The notes beneath the pieces were generated by a model. That model was given only the letters and a program-made list of their open reading frames with translations, was not told the DNA's origin and did not search any database. 64,000 bases of DNA from Paraniabella hibiscisoli. Lineage in GTDB: Bacteria > Bacteroidota > Bacteroidia > Chitinophagales > Chitinophagaceae. The stretch is taken from contig NZ_JAKWBK010000001.1 of assembly GCF_022512515.1 (NCBI RefSeq), forward strand, positions 496,001 to 560,000, given 5' to 3'. The translations under genes were made by a program, and so were the position numbers. Numbering within the stretch: position 1 is the stretch's first letter; the number at the start of each line of letters is the position of its first letter. This document shows positions 29,312 to 40,077 of this stretch, one piece after another.

Positions 29312-30858
29312 TTAGAACTTAATTTCTTCCTCATTCGAATCGAAGAAGTGATATTCTGTCAGCTGATAGGCTGTATCTTTTTCAATTCTCGTTTTCTGAC
29401 CAAATTTTTATTCCACTTAGACAGTTTACTGCTCCACCATAAGCCTTTGGTTAAATAGCCGTACACAATAGGGTGAACAATAAGCTTGAGGTTTTTGTGC
29501 TTGTGGGTAATAAGGTAGTTTAGATTTTTTCGATCTCATCTTCCAGTACCAGTGTTGAAGTTATTTTACCGCTACCGTTACAGCTGGGGCAAACTTCCTG
29601 GGTATTGATGTTCACCTCCGGGCGCATCCGCTGACGGGTGATCTGCATTAAACCAAACTTAGATATGGGTAATACCGAATGCTTTGCTCTATCGGCGGCC
29701 ATTACTTCTTCCATCGTATCAAAAAGCTTCTTCTTATTTTCAGCAAGCTTCATGTCAATAAAATCCACAACGATGATTCCACCAATATCCCTCAGCCTTA
29801 ATTGCCGGGCTATTTCAGCTGCAGCTTCCAGGTTAGTTTCCAGCGCATTTTGCTCCTGGTTATTACCTACATTCTTATAACCGCTGTTTACATCAACTAC
29901 ATGCAATGCCTCAGTATGTTCTATAATAAGATAGGCGCCACTGTTGAGTGTGTAACCGTTTTACCAAACGAACCCTTTACCTGCTTGGTAATACCCATCA
30001 TATCAAATACATTACCCTGCGCCTGGTTCACAATCTCTGCTTTTTCAGGGGCTATTTTCTGTATGTAATTTTTGGTTTCGTTGTAGATATTTTTATCGTT
30101 GGTAACAATGCGGTTATAATCAGCACTTAAGAGATCTCTCAGAATACTATTGGTTTTGTTCTGCTCGCTAAAGATCTTCGTAGGTGCTACTGCGCCTCTC
30201 AGGTTTTGTTGAACAGTATTCCAGATATTTACCAGGTTACCCAGGTCTTCATAGAGTTCTGCAGTATTTTTCCCTTCGGCCGCTGTTCTTACAATTACAC
30301 CAAAGTTCTTTGGCTTCACCGCTTCAATTATTTTCTGCAGTCTTTTTCGCTCTTCAGAAGAATGAATTTTTTAGATACTGCTACGATATTATTGAAGGGA
30401 GTTATAACAACAAATCTGCCTGGTAAAGAGAGCTCACAACTAAGCCGGGGACCTTTGGCCGCAATAGGCTCCTTTAAGATCTGCACCAATACATGCGGCT
30501 TACCACCCAATACTTCGCTGATCTTTCCGGTTTTTACGATCTCTGGCTCTACATCAAATTTTGAAAAATCTACGGGGTTGGCATCTGTGGCTGCCATGGC
30601 CATATTGGTAAACTTTAGTAACGATTTTGCATAAGGGCTCAAATCAGTATAATGCAAAAATGCGTCTTTCTCAAAGCCTACATCTATAAAAGCGGCGTTA
30701 AGCCCAGGCATAAGCCTTTTTACTTTGCCCAGGTATAAATCACCCACGGCAAAGCGGCCATCGCTTTTTTCGCTATGCAACTCCACCAGCTTCTTATCTT
30801 CTAACAAAGCAATTTCAACACCAGTGGGAGCGGCATTAATTACAATTTCTTTATTCAT
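29312..30858 (-). CDS. rng: ribonuclease E/G family protein, RNase G-like (about four frameshifts)
   Basis: This Mg-dependent endoribonuclease processes rRNA and mRNA. It starts at 30858 with MNKEIVINAAPTGVEIALLEDKKLVELH. An S1 domain (residues about 38-130, VGDLYLGKVKRLMPGLNAAFIDVG) is followed by the catalytic part with LHVVDVNSG and GIIVVDFIDM, the two metal-binding Asp motifs. The Zn-link CPSCNGSGK comes next. Missing A/T bases near 30325, 29940, 29521 and 29402 split the frame. The restored end TEYHFFDSNEEEIKF stops at 29312-29314. Restored length is about 516 residues, RNase G size without the long RNase E tail. Confidence 0.93.
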
Positions 30859-31055
30859 TGCATATGAACGTGTGCTATGCCTTAAAAGTAAATCTGACCA
30901 ACTTTATCGGTTATACATGCAGGCAGAAAAGTATATGGCATTAAAGGATGGAAAATGCATATAACGATAAAGCAGCTGAAAACGAATATATTACATAAAA
31001 CCCCGCAAATAAACTACGGGGTTATATGTAGAATATATTTCAATAAAAGAAAAGC

Positions 31056-31143
31056 TTATTTCTTTTTATGGCGGTTTTTTCTAAGTCTTTTTTGCGCTTA
31101 TGAGTTGCAATTTTATGACGTTTTCTTTTTTACCACAAGGCAT
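31056..31143 (-). CDS. AURKAIP1/COX24-domain small basic protein (two frameshifts)
   Basis: The ATG at 31143 reads MPCGKK; adding one A to the A6 run near 31130 gives RKRHKIATHKRKK. A second A near 31090 gives RLRKNRHKKK and TAA at 31056-31058. The 29-residue, almost wholly basic product is the short Bacteroidota protein annotated with the AURKAIP1/COX24 domain, related to mitochondrial ribosomal protein mS38. It probably binds the small ribosomal subunit. It is easily missed because it is short and both breaks fall in homopolymers. Confidence 0.82.
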
Positions 31144-31176
31144 AGTTAAATAATTTAAATCTTGTTAATATAATAG

Positions 31177-32058
31177 TTAATTCTGCTTTTTTAAAGCATC
31201 AATCCTTTTTTGAAGCTCAGCCCTCATTTCCGTATGTTCTGTTGCCAGCGGTAATGCCTTCTGATAATATGCTATTGCATCCTGTTTTTTATCCTGCTTC
31301 TCATAAATATCTGCTAACAGCAATAAAGCCTGCAGATTTTTAGAGTCAAGTCGTGTTATTGTTTCAAGACGCTCTTTGGCCTTATCTGTTTGCCCGCTCA
31401 TTAGCGAACCCATAGCCAATGTCATTTGTGCATACAAATTAGTGCTGTCTTTTGTAACCACTTCCCTGATCTTGGCAATTCCTTCCATGGGAGCATTGGA
31501 TATACCTCCAAACATGTAAGTTGAACCCAACCCTACTTTTGCAGAGTCGTTATCAGGATTTAGCTTTAAAGACCTTTCAAACAAATCTTTTGCCTGCAAC
31601 GCCATCCACTTCGCCATCTCTCCATTATCCACGTGTTGCAGGTTGTTCAAAAACAAATGGCCTGCAAAATTGAGGTTTTTTTCTGAATTTTCCAACCTTG
31701 CACCTTCAGCAACATACCAAGCGTAAGGAATAAACGCTTTTACACTGTCTTTCCAATACAAAGAAAGCTCGTTGAAAGCCTTTAATTTTTGCCCCTGATC
31801 GGGTGATTTTGCGATGGTGGATTCTAACGAATTTAATCGGGCAGCACCTGCCGGCAAAAGTGTTCCTTTGGCGGCGCTCAATGCGCTATCTATTGAAAAT
31901 GATGAAGTTGAAACAGAACCAGCAGCTGGCTGGTCGGCATGTTCATGCTGATGACCTTCGTGTGAATTGGCCTTAGCCTCCGGTTTAATGCTCCCGAATG
32001 CCCATAGCAATCCAAGTGCAGCAATAGCAACGAAGATGGTAATATATTGAGGTTTCTT
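31177..32058 (-). CDS. membrane-anchored TPR protein with a His-rich segment
   Basis: GTG at 32058 (VKKPQYITIFVAIAALGLLWAFG) is the likely start; one N-terminal membrane span is followed by the exported part. A HEGHQHEHAD segment at about residue 35 could bind metal. The rest is helical with TPR units such as AKDLFERSLKLNPDNDSAKVGLGSTYMFGG, NLYAQMTLAMGSLMSGQTDKAKERLETI and QDAIAYYQKALPLA. Length about 293 residues. It is followed by the COX24-like gene and preceded by an HU gene on the same strand. Binding partner unknown. Confidence 0.8.
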   Translation of the reverse strand, partial: KKPQYITIFVAIAALGLLWAFGSIKPEAKANSHEGHQHEHADQPAAGSVSTSSFSIDSALSAAKGTLLPAGAARLNSLESTIAKSPDQGQKLKAFNELSLYWKDSVKAFIPYAWYVAEGARLENSEKNLNFAGHLFLNNLQHVDNGEMAKWMALQAKDLFERSLKLNPDNDSAKVGLGSTYMFGGISNAPMEGIAKIREVVTKDSTNLYAQMTLAMGSLMSGQTDKAKERLETITRLDSKNLQALLLLADIYEKQDKKQDAIAYYQKALPLATEHTEMRAELQKRIDALKKQN

Positions 32059-32165
32059 CACAATCAAAAAAATTTGGATTGCAAAGTTAACCCCAATACT
32101 ATATAAATTGTTAAAAAAGAGTGGATAAAAACTCAATGACAGCTACGTTCTTCGTTTAGAACCTA

Positions 32166-32489
32166 TTAATCGTCGCCATCTTCTCCGGGGCCATCATCTG
32201 GTTTTGGCTCCTTTAGCTTCTTCACTTCAATGCTAAACTCTTTCGCTGGTTTAAATGCAGGGATGTAATGCTCGGGAATATGTACCGCAACATTTTTCTT
32301 AATATTGCGGCCAATTTTTGCAGCCCGCTTTTTTGTAATAAAACTGCCAAAACCACGAATGTAAATGTTTTCGCCAGAAGCCAAAGTATCTTTAACCTCT
32401 TTAAACATTGTTTCGAGTGTAACCAGCACGTCTACTTTTGGTATGCCGGTTTTATCAGATATCTTGTTTACCAAATCTGCTTTTCGCAT
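32166..32489 (-). CDS. HU/IHF family DNA-binding protein
   Basis: The 107-residue histone-like protein starts MRKADLVNKISDKTGIPKVDV. It has the beta-arm signature GFGSFITKKRAAKIGRNIKK and the usual AFKPAKEF near residue 80, so it bends and compacts DNA as a dimer. The end adds an acidic tail (EPKPDDGPGEDGDD) not found in plain HU but common in Bacteroidota paralogues. It is divergent from mutY. Confidence 0.94.
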   Translation of the reverse strand: MRKADLVNKISDKTGIPKVDVLVTLETMFKEVKDTLASGENIYIRGFGSFITKKRAAKIGRNIKKNVAVHIPEHYIPAFKPAKEFSIEVKKLKEPKPDDGPGEDGDD

Positions 32490-32615
32490 AGAATAGAATT
32501 AATATTATTTTAACGATTCAATTAAATTGTATAACAGCTTTTTACGCTTAATACTTCTAAGATATAAACAATTATTAATCCAATTTTTTTCTTTGAAAAA
32601 AATAAATAAAATCTT

Positions 32616-33716
32616 TTGAGCAATTTAACACATAACAACCTGGAAGTCAGCAATTTTTCAAAATTGCTGTTAAAGTGGCATAAGACGGATAATGACCGTC
32701 AGCTGCCCTGGAAAGGAGAAAAAGACGCTTATAAGATATGGCTGAGCGAGATTATTTTACAGCAAACAAGAGTGGAACAAGGCCTGGAGTATTATCATAA
32801 CTTCATTCTTAACTTCCCAACTATTAAAGATTTAGCCGCTGCTGACGAGAAAAGGGTATTTAAATTATGGGAAGGTTTGGGCTACTACTCGCGTTGCCGT
32901 AACCTGATTGCAACCGCCCGGATTATTACAGAGGAATATAATGGAATTTTTCCGAGCAGCTATTATGATATATTGAAACTCAAAGGAGTAGGACCATACA
33001 CAGCATCTGCCATTGCCTCCTTTGCGTTTAACCTGCCTCATGCAGTGGTGGATGGCAATGTTTACAGAGTGCTGGCCAGAGTTTTTGGGATTGGAGAAGC
33101 TATAGACAGTACTGCGGGCAAGAAAAATTTCCATCAACTCGCCAACGAGCTGTTAGACCGAAAGCAGCCCGGTAAATACAACCAGGCGATCATGGATTTT
33201 GGCGCTACCGTATGCAAACCTGCCGTACCGTTATGCGACTGTTGCACTTTTCAAAAATATTGTGAGGCCTATGCTGATAACAGGGTACAGCAACTACCGG
33301 TAAAGGAAAAGAAAATCAAACAGCGAGCACGTTATTTTTATTTCTTTATCATACAATGTGGCAGTAAAGTTGCCATAAGAGAAAGACAGGATAAAGATAT
33401 CTGGCAGCACTTACATGAGTTTCCTCTTATAGAATTAGTGCAGGACGCCCATGTGGATGCTGCTATAGAAGAAGCTTTAAACAGGAAATGGATTACCGAA
33501 GATGCTATTGTGAAACAGGAATCAGCCGTTTACCGGCAAAAATTGACTCATCAAAGCATTACAGCCGTATTTATTAACACAAGGGTAAAGAAATTACCGG
33601 CTTCACTTAAAAACTACGATTGGATCGAAACTAATGACCTTGCGGCTCATTCTTTTCCAAAAATCATCAACGATTACTTAAACAGTGAGGAATTGTTACA
33701 AGAAGAAACGCACTAA
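32616..33716 (+). CDS. mutY: adenine DNA glycosylase
   Basis: MutY removes adenine mispaired with 8-oxoguanine. The intact 366-residue frame starts at TTG 32616 (SNLTHNNLEVSNFSKLLLKWH). The catalytic Glu lies in WLSEIILQQTRVEQ. The helix-hairpin-helix KLKGVGPYTASAIASFAF is followed by VVDGNVYRVLARVFGI with the catalytic Asp. The 4Fe-4S loop has the CX6CX2CX5C spacing (CKPAVPLCDCCTFQKYC). A C-terminal Nudix-like domain reads 8-oxoG. ssb and gldE follow, an order I know from many Bacteroidota. Confidence 0.96.
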   Translation: MSNLTHNNLEVSNFSKLLLKWHKTDNDRQLPWKGEKDAYKIWLSEIILQQTRVEQGLEYYHNFILNFPTIKDLAAADEKRVFKLWEGLGYYSRCRNLIATARIITEEYNGIFPSSYYDILKLKGVGPYTASAIASFAFNLPHAVVDGNVYRVLARVFGIGEAIDSTAGKKNFHQLANELLDRKQPGKYNQAIMDFGATVCKPAVPLCDCCTFQKYCEAYADNRVQQLPVKEKKIKQRARYFYFFIIQCGSKVAIRERQDKDIWQHLHEFPLIELVQDAHVDAAIEEALNRKWITEDAIVKQESAVYRQKLTHQSITAVFINTRVKKLPASLKNYDWIETNDLAAHSFPKIINDYLNSEELLQEETH

Positions 33717-33840
33717 TTTACTCTAATCAATATTAAAAAATATAAGCTGCATGTATTAATTTTTCAGAATGGTTAAAAAAAATTAATTTTAGCATACTAT
33801 AGCTTAATACATACTTACATAAGAAAAATCAATAATTAAT

Positions 33841-34259
33841 ATGAGAGGAGTTAATCGCGTAATGCTAATCGGCAACCTAGGTAAAGACCCTGAAGTGCAG
33901 TTACTCGAAGGGAATATTGCAGTTGCTAAGTTTCCTTTGGCTACTACCGAAACTTTTAAGGACCGATCGGGCAAGCTGGTTTCTCAAACAGAATGGCACA
34001 CAGTAGTGTTGTGGCGTGGCCTCGCAGATCTTGCACAAAAATTTTTACACAAATCGAGCCTGGTTTATATAGAGGGCAGATTACGCACCAGAAGCTGGGA
34101 AGATAAGGATGGCGTAAAAAATATATAACCGAAGTAGTGGGCGAAAATTTAATTATGCTTGATAAAAAAGCTGAAGGGCTGACGCAGGAACATGATGACC
34201 CTGCGCCGGGTGGAACAGCTCCGGGCGAAGATGGAGAAGCTGATGCTATTAACTTTTAA
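33841..34259 (+). CDS. ssb: single-stranded DNA-binding protein (frameshift)
   Basis: SSB coats single-stranded DNA in replication and repair as a tetramer. The OB-fold starts MRGVNRVMLIGNLGKDPEVQ and carries EWHTVVLWRGLADLAQKFLHKSSLVYIEGRLRTRSWEDKDG. A missing A near 34123 breaks the frame; restored, YITEVVGENLIMLDKK and an acidic Gly/Pro tail follow, ending GEADAINF at 34259. The end lacks the exact DDLPF partner-binding peptide but is acidic and hydrophobic. Restored length is about 139 residues. Confidence 0.93.
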
Positions 34260-34271
34260 TTAGTTGCTATG

Positions 34272-34288
34272 ATGCCGGAAAACCGGCA
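34272..34288 (+). terminator. hairpin after ssb
   Basis: A perfect stem TGCCGG-AAAA-CCGGCA (34273-34288) is followed by ATAGTATTTTT. It is a weak terminator or processing site between ssb and gldE. Confidence 0.45.
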
Positions 34289-34316
34289 ATAGTATTTTTC
34301 ACTAATAATATTTGTT

Positions 34317-35656
34317 TTGTATACACAGAGCATTACTCATTTATTATTTACCGATTTTTTGCAGATAGAACTGCAGGCAACTACTCAAAGCAGTACTGTT
34401 ATGGTAGTAGTTTTGCTGCTCCTGATTTTTTTATCCTTTTCTATTTCTGGCTCGCAGGCTGCCATTTTCTCTCTCAATGAGAAGGATATAGATGTGTTGA
34501 AAACCAAGCAGCAGCCTGCTGCCCGTAGAATTATTGATTTGTTGGATGAGCCAAAGGAAGTGTACACTTCTATGCTTATTTCCAAAACTGTTTTAAACAT
34601 CTGCCTTATTATTCTAACCAACTACCTGATTGATGAATATACACCTGAAGAATACAAACATAGCGGCTACACTATTTTGCTAAAATGGCTGTTGATCGCG
34701 TTTCTCATCGTTTTCCCCTTAGAAATATTTCCGCGTGTATGGGCCAGACAGAATAGCTTAAGATTTGCTTACGAATGGCCTGTGCTGCTGTTTATTGTGG
34801 AAATGATCCACTACGTATTAAGGCGCATGAGCAAAGGTATTGTGGCTGTGGCTGATGGCCTGGGCAAAACTTTGGGCGCTGATAATGCCGAAGCCAATAG
34901 CCTGCAGGAATTTGATGAAGCCATAGATGTTCAAACGGATGATGAAGCTTCGCCGGAGGAAAAGAACATCATGAAAAGCATCGTGAAGTTTGGAAAGATC
35001 TCGGTAAAAAAGTGATGCGTAGCCGTTTGTATGTAAATGGTATTGAGTACAATACCACTTTCGCGGAGTTAGTTGAAAAAATTAAAGAACTACAATATTC
35101 AAATGCCGGTTTATAAGGGAGACCTGGATGAGATAGAAGGAATATTAAATACGAAAGACCTGATCCCTCATTTATATGAAGAGAATTTTGACTGGCATTC
35201 GGTTATACGCCCACCCTATTTTGTACCGGACTCCAAGCTGATTGAAGACCTGCTTTTAGAGTTTCAGAAAAAAGGATGCACTTCGCCATAGTGGTAGATG
35301 AATTTGGAGGCACCAGCGGCATCGTAACCATGGAAGATATTCAGGAAGAAGTAATTGGGGATATTAAAGATGAGTTTGATGTGGAAGAAATTGACAATAA
35401 AAAAGTAGACGACCATACCTATATTTTTGAAGGAAGCACCATGTTACGTGATGTTTGTAAAGTGTTACAGCTCCCTGTAAATACTTTTGACGAAGTGCGT
35501 GGCGACAACGAGTCTCTCGGTGGACTGATTAATGAAATTTCGGGAGAACTGCCCAAGGAAGGCGATATCGTAAGTTCAGGTGACTTTGAATTTACCGTAC
35601 TGGAGGTAGAAAGAAACAGGGTTAAAAAAGCCCGCATTGTAATTAAACAGGCCTAA
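34317..35656 (+). CDS. gldE: GldE-like CBS/CorC-domain membrane protein (frameshifts)
   Basis: The start at TTG 34317 is uncertain. A DUF21-type membrane part with three hydrophobic segments (VMVVVLLLLIFLSFSIS; KTVLNICLIILTNYLI; LLKWLLIAFLIVFPLEIFP) is followed by paired CBS domains after a missing base near 35012 (VMRSRLYVNGIEYNTTFAELVEKI). After a second break near 35273 come VVDEFGGTSGIVTMEDIQEEVIGDI and a CorC_HlyC domain. GldE is linked to gliding and to lipoprotein export (GldD/GldE) in Flavobacterium; here no gldD neighbours it. Position after mutY-ssb supports the name. Restored length is about 447 residues. Confidence 0.82.
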
Positions 35657-35695
35657 TAGTTCGCGGCTTCCGATAACCTGTAGTACTTTTGCATA

Positions 35696-36283
35696 ATGAT
35701 CATAATCGAAAACAAAATAATCAGTGATGATGTGGCAGAGGCGCAATTTGTTTGCGACCTTACCAAGTGTAAGGGGGATGCTGTGAGGAAGGCGATGCCG
35801 GAGCACCCCTGACCGAGGAAGAGCTGGATGAAGTGAATAAGGCCTACGAGATTATAAAACCTTACATGACCCGGGATGCCATTAAGGAAGTTGAAAAAAA
35901 GGCAGGTATCAATATGATGATGAATTTGGCTGGGTAACACCTACCCTGCCCAGCGACAACGAAATATGCGTTTATGCGTACCGGGAAAATAATGGCCTTA
36001 TCAAATGCGCCTTTGAGCAGGCATATAATGAAGGCAAAATAAAATGGAAGAAGCCTATCAGCTGTCATCTCTATCCCATCATTGCTTACCAGGGTAAACA
36101 TGGCGATTATGAACGGTTGAATTATGAACCACGCAAAAATTGTGTAGCCCCGCTTGTAAGCTGGGAGAAAAATTAAAAGTTCCTGTTTACCAGTTTTTAA
36201 AAGAACCCCTGGTAAGAAAATACGGAGAGGAGTTTTACGAGGTATTAGAGCAGGCTGTAATAGCCCACAAGCATAGTGAATAG
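35696..36283 (+). CDS. DUF3109 family Cys-rich protein (three frameshifts)
   Basis: ATG at 35696 gives [28 protein letters not shown] missing G near 35777 precedes [36 protein letters not shown] missing base near 35902 precedes [26 protein letters not shown] and [24 protein letters not shown] missing T near 36140 precedes [39 protein letters not shown]. The CX4CxxxCC and later Cys residues (CHLYP, CSPAC) suggest Zn or Fe-S binding. Restored length is about 196 residues, which fits DUF3109. Function unknown. It lies 39 bases after gldE and 42 before the lutB gene. Confidence 0.82.
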
Positions 36284-36325
36284 TTTTTATTGATCAACAG
36301 TAAATGTTAACAGCCTCATTTAAGC

Positions 36326-37707
36326 ATGTCTCAAACAGCCACACTATTTAATAAGAAGAGTAAGGAGAAAGCAGCGGACAGAGATCATCGCCAGGTGATC
36401 AATTTTAATATTGGCAGGTATAATGCCCAGGTACCTGCGGGAAAAACGCAATTTTCTGACGTTGCACTGGCACGTGAAAGAGCGAAGAACCAGAAGTGGA
36501 AAGCCATTGAAACGCTGGATACTCAACTGGAGAATTTTGAAGCCCTTGTAACCCGGCGCGGTGCAAAAGTCATCTGGTGCGAAGATGCCAAACAAGCCAT
36601 TGATGCCATTGTGAAGATCTGTAAAGAAAAGGACTGCCGCACACTGGTAAAGAGCAAAAGCATGGTTACCGAAGAGATCCATCTTAATAAGAACCTGGAG
36701 GCGCATGGCATAGAAAGTATTGAAACGGATTTGGGCGAGTATATTCAACAGCTCGATGGCGAGACACCCTATCATATTGTAACGCCGCCATGCACAAAAG
36801 CAAAGATGATATCGCAAGGCTGTTTGCAAAAAACTGGGCACGGATCCCTCCCTGAGCGCAGAACAACTTACCCTTATCGCGAGAGATAAGCTCAGGCAAA
36901 AATATGCAGAAGCCGAAGTAGGTGTAACCGGCGCCAATTTTATTATTTCTGATATTGGTGGCATTGCCATTACAGAGAACGAAGGCAACGCCAGGCTCAG
37001 CTGCTCCATGCCTAAAACACATATTGTGATTGCGGGCATAGAAAAAGTAATCCCGAACATGACCGATCTGGCGCTATTCTGGCCGCTGCTGGCTACTTTT
37101 GGTACCGGTCAGCGCATCACTTCTTACAGCACTATTGTAACTGGTCCTAAGCAGCCTGGTGAAATAGATGGGCCGGAAGAAATGTATGTGCTACTGTTAG
37201 ATAACGGCCGAACGAATATGCTGGCCAATGAAAAAACAAGGGAAGCATTATACTGCATCCGTTGCGGCGCCTGCCTTAACGCCTGCCCGGTTTATAAAAA
37301 TATAGGGGGCATACTTATGACACTACTTATAGCGGCCCTATCGGATCCGTTATTACCCCCCACTTAAAGCCCATGAAAGAGTGGAAGCATTTAAGTCATG
37401 CATCTTCTCTTTGTGGCAACTGTACTGAAGTATGTGCCGTTAAAATCAACCTGCATGAGCTTTTGCTCGAAAACCGGCACGAAGCCCAGCAGGAAGGCTA
37501 TGCTCCTTTTACAGAAACTGTGGCATGGAAAATGTGGAAAACAGCTATGTTGAAGCGTAGCTGGATGAATATGGGCAATGGGAATATGAAAACTAAACTC
37601 ATCAACTCTGTTGCCGGCGCCTGGACCAAAGAACGCAGCAAACTGGAGTTTCCTAAAAATCTTTTAATGAGCTGTGGGCAGAGCGGCGAAAAGGAAAAAG
37701 CAATTAA
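36326..37707 (+). CDS. lutB: LutB-like iron-sulfur LUD-domain protein (several frameshifts)
   Basis: It is the LutB subunit type that oxidises L-lactate with LutA and LutC in lactate use. The LUD domain starts ALARERAKNQKWKAIETLDTQLENFEALVTRRGAKVIWCEDAKQAIDAI. Losses near 36793, 36830, 37313 and 37660 break the frame. The restored core includes VGVTGANFIISDIGGIAITENEGNARL. Two ferredoxin-type cluster motifs follow (CIRCGACLNACPVY and CGNCTEVCAVKI). Restored length is about 462 residues, the LutB size. LutA and LutC are not beside it, so the pathway role is inferred from family. Confidence 0.85.
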
Positions 37708-37712
37708 CACAA

Positions 37713-37741
37713 AAAGGCCGGTTTTCGAAACCGGCCTTTCT
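37713..37741. terminator. bidirectional terminator between lutB and dpp4
   Basis: A perfect 12-bp stem AAAGGCCGGTTT/AAACCGGCCTTT (37713-37724 with 37728-37739) with a TCG loop sits between the two convergent genes. Confidence 0.88.
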
Positions 37742-37753
37742 TTGACTCCAACA

Positions 37754-39932
37754 TTATTTAGCACCCGGCGGACAATATTGCCTCAGGTAGTTTGTATACA
37801 AAGTTTGCAGATGCGCAGAAGTTCCTTCGCCTTCTGAAATATTATGCGTCCGGTTAGGATAGCTCATCATCTGGAACTGCCGGTTATATTTGATCAGTTC
37901 ATTAAACAGCATCTCTGCATTATTATAATGCACATTATCATCGCCCGTTCCATGTATATACAACAGGTTGCCTTTTAAATTTTTAGCATGAGTAATGGGA
38001 GAACCTTTGATATAGGGCGTTTCGTCCTGCTGGGGAATACCTGAATAACGCTCCTGGTAAATATTGTCGTAGGTGCGCTGGTTGCCTACTGCAGCCACGG
38101 CAATACCTGTTTTGTAAACCTCAGGAAACTGGAACATCAGGTTTAAAGTAGTTGAACCACCACCACTCCAGCCCCATACCGCAGTACGCTCGCTATCCAG
38201 GTAAGAATACTGTTTCAACAGCGCTTTAGCCCCCATAGCCTGGTCGTTAATATTCAGAATACCAATATTTTTATACAAAGCCTTGCGCCAGGTTCTTCCT
38301 TTAGGTACTGGCGTTCCGCGACTATCTATGGAAACATATATGTAGCCATCTTTAGCCATATCTCCTTTATAGAGAAAATTACGACCAGCGCCATAACTGT
38401 CTTTTACTGTTTGTCCCCAGGGCTCCGTGTATACATAAAAAACTACCGGATATTTTTTTGAGGCATCAAAATTGGCAGGCTTGGCCATCCAGGCATCCAT
38501 TTGCACCCCGTCTTCAGTAGTTATGGTGATAAATTCTACATTCGATTTTGACTTCTCAGAAGCGGCTCCATCTATTTTAATACCTGTACCAATTGCTTTG
38601 TGATTGGCTACAGTAATCCACTCTGTTGACGGACGGGTGTAATAGTTGGAGAAACTATGTACGGCATATTTCGCACCGGGTGAAAGATTATAGCTATTGG
38701 TTCCCGGATAGTCAGCCGGCGTTAACCGTTCTGCATTACCTGTACCATTTAGCTTTGTACGATACAGGTATTTCTGTGTAGCATTTTCAGGAGAGGCATG
38801 AAAATAAAGATATCCGCCCGCTTCATCAATGGCCGAAATATCCATAACATCATACTTGCCCTTTGTTATCAGGGTTTCTTTTTACCGTCCCTGCTTACCC
38901 GGTATAAATGACGCCATCCATCTTTTTCTGCAGGCCACAAAAACTCTTTGCCACCATTCAGCCAATCCCATCCGCCGCTGGTATAGTCCTGGTCCCAGTT
39001 GGCAACAATATCGATCCAGGCACTGTCCTTTTCTGTATAAATAGTTTGCACTGCTCCTGATGCTGCATTACATAAGATCAGGTTGCTTTCATTTTGCCTT
39101 CTGTTCAAATGCTGTACGATCAGCTCGCTGTTATTGCCAGCCCATTCCATGCGTGGCACATACGAGCCCCAAACTGCGTCGTCGGCAATATTCATCCATT
39201 GGGTTTGAGCGTCAGTCAACGATACCACACCAATTTTAAATACAGAGGGTTTCTCTCCCGCTACCGGGTATTCTATTGGTATCAATTTGGGATAAATGGA
39301 GTCGGTGTTGTTTACCATATTATACACTTTGGTATCCCCTGCGACTATTTTCCAATAAGCGATCTTCTTGCTATCCGGTGCCCAGCGAAAGCCGTCCCGG
39401 CAAAAAACTCTTCTTCATAAGCCCAGTCGAATGTACCATTGATATTCTTGCGATCGCCATCGCTGGTTAACGCTTTTATAGCCCCAGAAGCCAGGTCTTC
39501 AACATACAGGTTATAATCACTTACATAAGCCACCTTACTATTGTCAGGGGATAATTTAGCAAACATAAGAGATGCTTCCGGTTTACCTTTTCCCAATTGT
39601 TGCAGGCGGCCCGAGGTCAGGTCTAACACCCAATAATCGCCACGTGTATCCTCACGCCACACCTGCCGGGTATTGTTGTAGATAAGCGCTTTCGATTCAT
39701 CTTTACTGATCACAAAGCTCCTTACATCGATAGGTTTAGAACTACCGGATGGTGTTAGCTTTTCGGCAGATATCAAAACAGCTTTTGTATGCTGAGGCAG
39801 GGTATATTTTACAATAGCGCCTTCTTCGAGCTTGTAATAAGTATTTCCATCGGAGCCCCAGTTTACAGACTGTGCATTTGCTGCAACAAAACCGAGCAGC
39901 ATAACGTAAAAGCAAAAAATTTTCCTGAACAT
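37754..39932 (-). CDS. dipeptidyl peptidase IV-like S9 peptidase (frameshifts)
   Basis: This secreted serine peptidase cuts Xaa-Pro/Ala dipeptides from peptide N termini. It starts at 39932 with signal peptide MFRKIFCFYVMLLGFVAANAQ. An eight-bladed beta-propeller follows (VISKDESKALIYNNTRQVWRED; MEWAGNNSELIVQHLNRRQNESNLILCNAASGA). The catalytic domain has nucleophile GWSGGGS (near 38155), Asp in HGTGDDNVHYNNAE and His in NRTHNISEG. Single-base losses near 39395, 39330 and 38870 break the frame. Restored length is about 728 residues. It is divergent from a LacI regulator. Confidence 0.92.
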
Positions 39933-40064
39933 GTATGGGTTGTTTTTTTGAAAGAGATCAACGAATGTACTGATTGCCGGACAAACCCTGTAGCAGAAAA
40001 TGATAAACGGAGGACGCTGCTGAAGAATGCCCTGCAAGCTTTAAATAATCCCAAAATGTTACGT

Positions 40065-40072
40065 TACATTTG
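40065..40072 (+). promoter_or_regulatory. -7 element of the LacI gene
   Basis: TACATTTG ends only five bases before the preferred ATG at 40078, so the transcript may be leaderless. Confidence 0.55.
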
Positions 40073-40077
40073 TTTGC

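Noticed and set aside
39789..40077. Long N-terminal extension of the LacI gene
   Set aside because: It runs antisense to the peptidase gene, has no LacI-type content and disappears when one T is restored near 40112, which lets translation start at ATG 40078.
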